This document shows, piece after piece, positions 47,323-48,511 of a DNA stretch of 48,511 nucleotides. Both the position numbers and the translations under genes were made by a program. Under the pieces are notes generated by a model. It saw nothing but the letters and a program-made list of their open reading frames with translations, made no database searches and had not been told where the DNA came from. The stretch's first letter is position 1, and each line of letters starts with the position of its first letter. Source of the stretch: Citrobacter youngae (GTDB lineage: Bacteria > Pseudomonadota > Gammaproteobacteria > Enterobacterales > Enterobacteriaceae); contig NZ_RPOI01000038.1 of the NCBI RefSeq assembly GCF_003818115.1, forward strand, positions 1 through 48,511. The letters run 5' to 3'.

Positions 47323-47982
47323 ATGCAAACGTTTAAACGTGGAATAGTTGTGGCAGCACTGCTGTTCAGCCCTATGACGCTGGCACAAGACCTGAATTCG
47401 CAGTTAACCGCGTGGTTTTCCCAGCGCCTGGCCGGGTTTAGCGATGAGGTGGTCGTCACTGTCCGTACGCCGCCAAACTTGCAGCCCAGCTGTGACCAGC
47501 CTGCGCTGAGCGTGTCCGGCAGTGCGAAACTGTGGGGTAACGTGAACGTACTGGCCCGCTGCGCCAATGAAAAACGCTATCTGCAGGTCACTGTGCAAGC
47601 CACCGGCAACTATGTTGTCGCAGCAGCCCCTGTTGCCCGAGGAAGCGCCCTGAACGCGGCCAGCGTAACGCTAAAACGAGGTCGTCTGGATCAACTGCCG
47701 CCTCGCGCCGTACTGGACATTAATCAGGTTCAGGATGCCGTGAGCCTGCGCGACCTGGTTCCGGGTCAGCCAATCCAGCTCACAATGTTGCGCCAGGCAT
47801 GGCGGATAAAAGCGGGTCAACGCGTGATGGTTATCGCCAACGGAGACGGCTTTCGGGTCAATGCCGAAGGTAAAGCGCTCAACAATGCAGCCGTCGCGCA
47901 AAACGCACGAGTGCGGATGATTTCGGGTCAGGTGGTGAGTGGAATCGTCGATTCTGATGGGAATATTCTTATTAACCTATAA
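47323..47982 (+). CDS. flgA: P-ring assembly chaperone FlgA
   Basis: A 219-residue periplasmic protein that helps FlgI polymerise. The signal peptide is MQTFKRGIVVAALLFSPMTLA. An SAF-like domain with YVVAAAPVARGSALNAASVT and the conserved AVAQNARVRMISGQVVSG end follow. I set the start at MQTFKRG because it gives the signal peptide at the N-terminus and the family length. Upstream codons in frame run into the flgB promoter. Confidence 0.95.
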   Translation: MQTFKRGIVVAALLFSPMTLAQDLNSQLTAWFSQRLAGFSDEVVVTVRTPPNLQPSCDQPALSVSGSAKLWGNVNVLARCANEKRYLQVTVQATGNYVVAAAPVARGSALNAASVTLKRGRLDQLPPRAVLDINQVQDAVSLRDLVPGQPIQLTMLRQAWRIKAGQRVMVIANGDGFRVNAEGKALNNAAVAQNARVRMISGQVVSGIVDSDGNILINL

Positions 47983-47987
47983 TAGGT

Positions 47988-48014
47988 TAAAGATTTTTTA
48001 GCGAGTGCCGATAG
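47988..48014 (+). promoter_or_regulatory. Sigma-28 (FliA) promoter of flgM
   Basis: TAAAGATT (47988-47995), 11 bp, GCCGATAG (48007-48014) fits the FliA consensus closely. It gives flgMN class 3 expression in addition to readthrough from flgA. Confidence 0.9.
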
Positions 48015-48075
48015 ATAATCAACCAATGATTAAAGCGGGTCGCTATAGCGTAACCCCTCGATGAGGATAGAAAAA

Positions 48076-48369
48076 ATGAGTATTGATCGTACCTCACCAT
48101 TGAAGCCAGTAAGCACTGTCCAGCCACGCGAAACCAGCGACTCGCCGGTACAAAAAGCGCGGAAGGAAAAAACAGCGACGACAAACAGCACCAGCGTAAT
48201 GCTGAGTGACGCTCAGGCCAAACTGATGCAGCCCGGCACCAATGACATCAACATGGAACGTGTCGAAGCGCTGAAAACCGCGATCCGTAACGGCGAGCTG
48301 AAAATGGATACCGGAAAAATTGCCGACTCGCTGATCCGCGAGGCACAGAGCTACCTACAGAGTAAATAA
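48076..48369 (+). CDS. flgM: Anti-sigma-28 factor FlgM
   Basis: A 97-residue, mostly unstructured protein that holds FliA inactive until the hook is complete, then is exported. The C-terminal half binds sigma-28 ([20 protein letters not shown], then [22 protein letters not shown]). Start at MSIDRTSP (48076). The codons just before it fall in the ribosome-site region. Confidence 0.96.
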   Translation: MSIDRTSPLKPVSTVQPRETSDSPVQKARKEKTATTNSTSVMLSDAQAKLMQPGTNDINMERVEALKTAIRNGELKMDTGKIADSLIREAQSYLQSK

Positions 48370-48372
48370 AGT

Positions 48373-48511
48373 ATGACTCGTTTGTCAGAAATACTTGATC
48401 AGATGACGACCGTCCTCAATGACCTGAAAACGGTGATGGATGCTGAGCAGCATCAGCTTTCTGCAGGGCAGATCAACGGTAGCCAGCTACAGCGAATTAC
48501 AGAAGAAAAAA
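48373..48511 (+). CDS. flgN: FlgN chaperone, cut by the window edge
   Basis: The first 46 codons of the export chaperone for FlgK and FlgL, starting MTRLSEILDQMTTVL and continuing past the right end of the window. It begins 3 bp after flgM. Identity rests on position and the N-terminal resemblance to enteric FlgN. Confidence 0.9.
   Translation, partial: MTRLSEILDQMTTVLNDLKTVMDAEQHQLSAGQINGSQLQRITEEK

Overview
The window reads as an enterobacterial chromosome of the Escherichia/Salmonella/Citrobacter group. AcpP, PtsG, Amn, RNase E, the fab cluster and the flg operon are all at or near the lengths and sequences I know from E. coli and Salmonella. Citrobacter is my best guess for the genus, by inference. 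The left quarter (about 1-11,700) is an AT-variable genomic island. The rest is core chromosome.

Island, 1-11,696. The right edge is a 16-bp copy of the 3' end of a tRNA-Asn gene (11681-11696), still followed by the tRNA terminator and then shiA. This is the asnT-type site used by many islands. The intact tRNA and the left end should lie left of this window. From left to right the island holds: an unusual array of about 34-nt direct repeats alternating with perfect palindromes (1-190); a tyrosine recombinase of the plasmid/ICE type; about 840 bp of repeat-rich non-coding DNA; a MazF/PemK-type toxin-antitoxin pair bracketed by two copies of a direct repeat; a Ner-like HTH gene and a 155-residue leader protein behind a P4/C4-type antisense-RNA immunity region; and a leftward three-gene operon (11,400 to 3,905). 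That operon encodes an unknown helical protein, a very large STAND/NACHT-like NTPase ending in a PD-(D/E)XK nuclease, and a HEPN protein with an RX4H motif. I read it as an anti-phage defence module carried by a degraded P4-like satellite. It is the most interesting part of the window.

Core, 11,697-37,300. shiA, amn and an aminopeptidase P gene run rightward and meet ptsG convergently. Leftward from ptsG the order is ptsG, ycfH, holB, tmk, mltG, pabC, fabF, acpP, fabG, fabD, fabH, plsX, rpmF and yceD: glucose uptake, clamp loader, dTMP supply, folate and fatty acid initiation and elongation. yceF runs divergently, then rluC and rne diverge. The rne leader carries an ERIC element. A divergent LysR/MFS pair sits between rne and flgL. 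In E. coli, shiA-amn and ptsG lie on opposite sides of the terminus, so their junction here implies a rearrangement.

Flagellar region, 37,314-48,511. flgL and flgK (class 3, own sigma-28 promoter) follow flgJIHGFEDCB in one leftward block. flgA, flgM and the first 46 codons of flgN run rightward. Together they build the P-ring, L-ring, rod, hook and hook-filament junction, and time late gene expression through FlgM.
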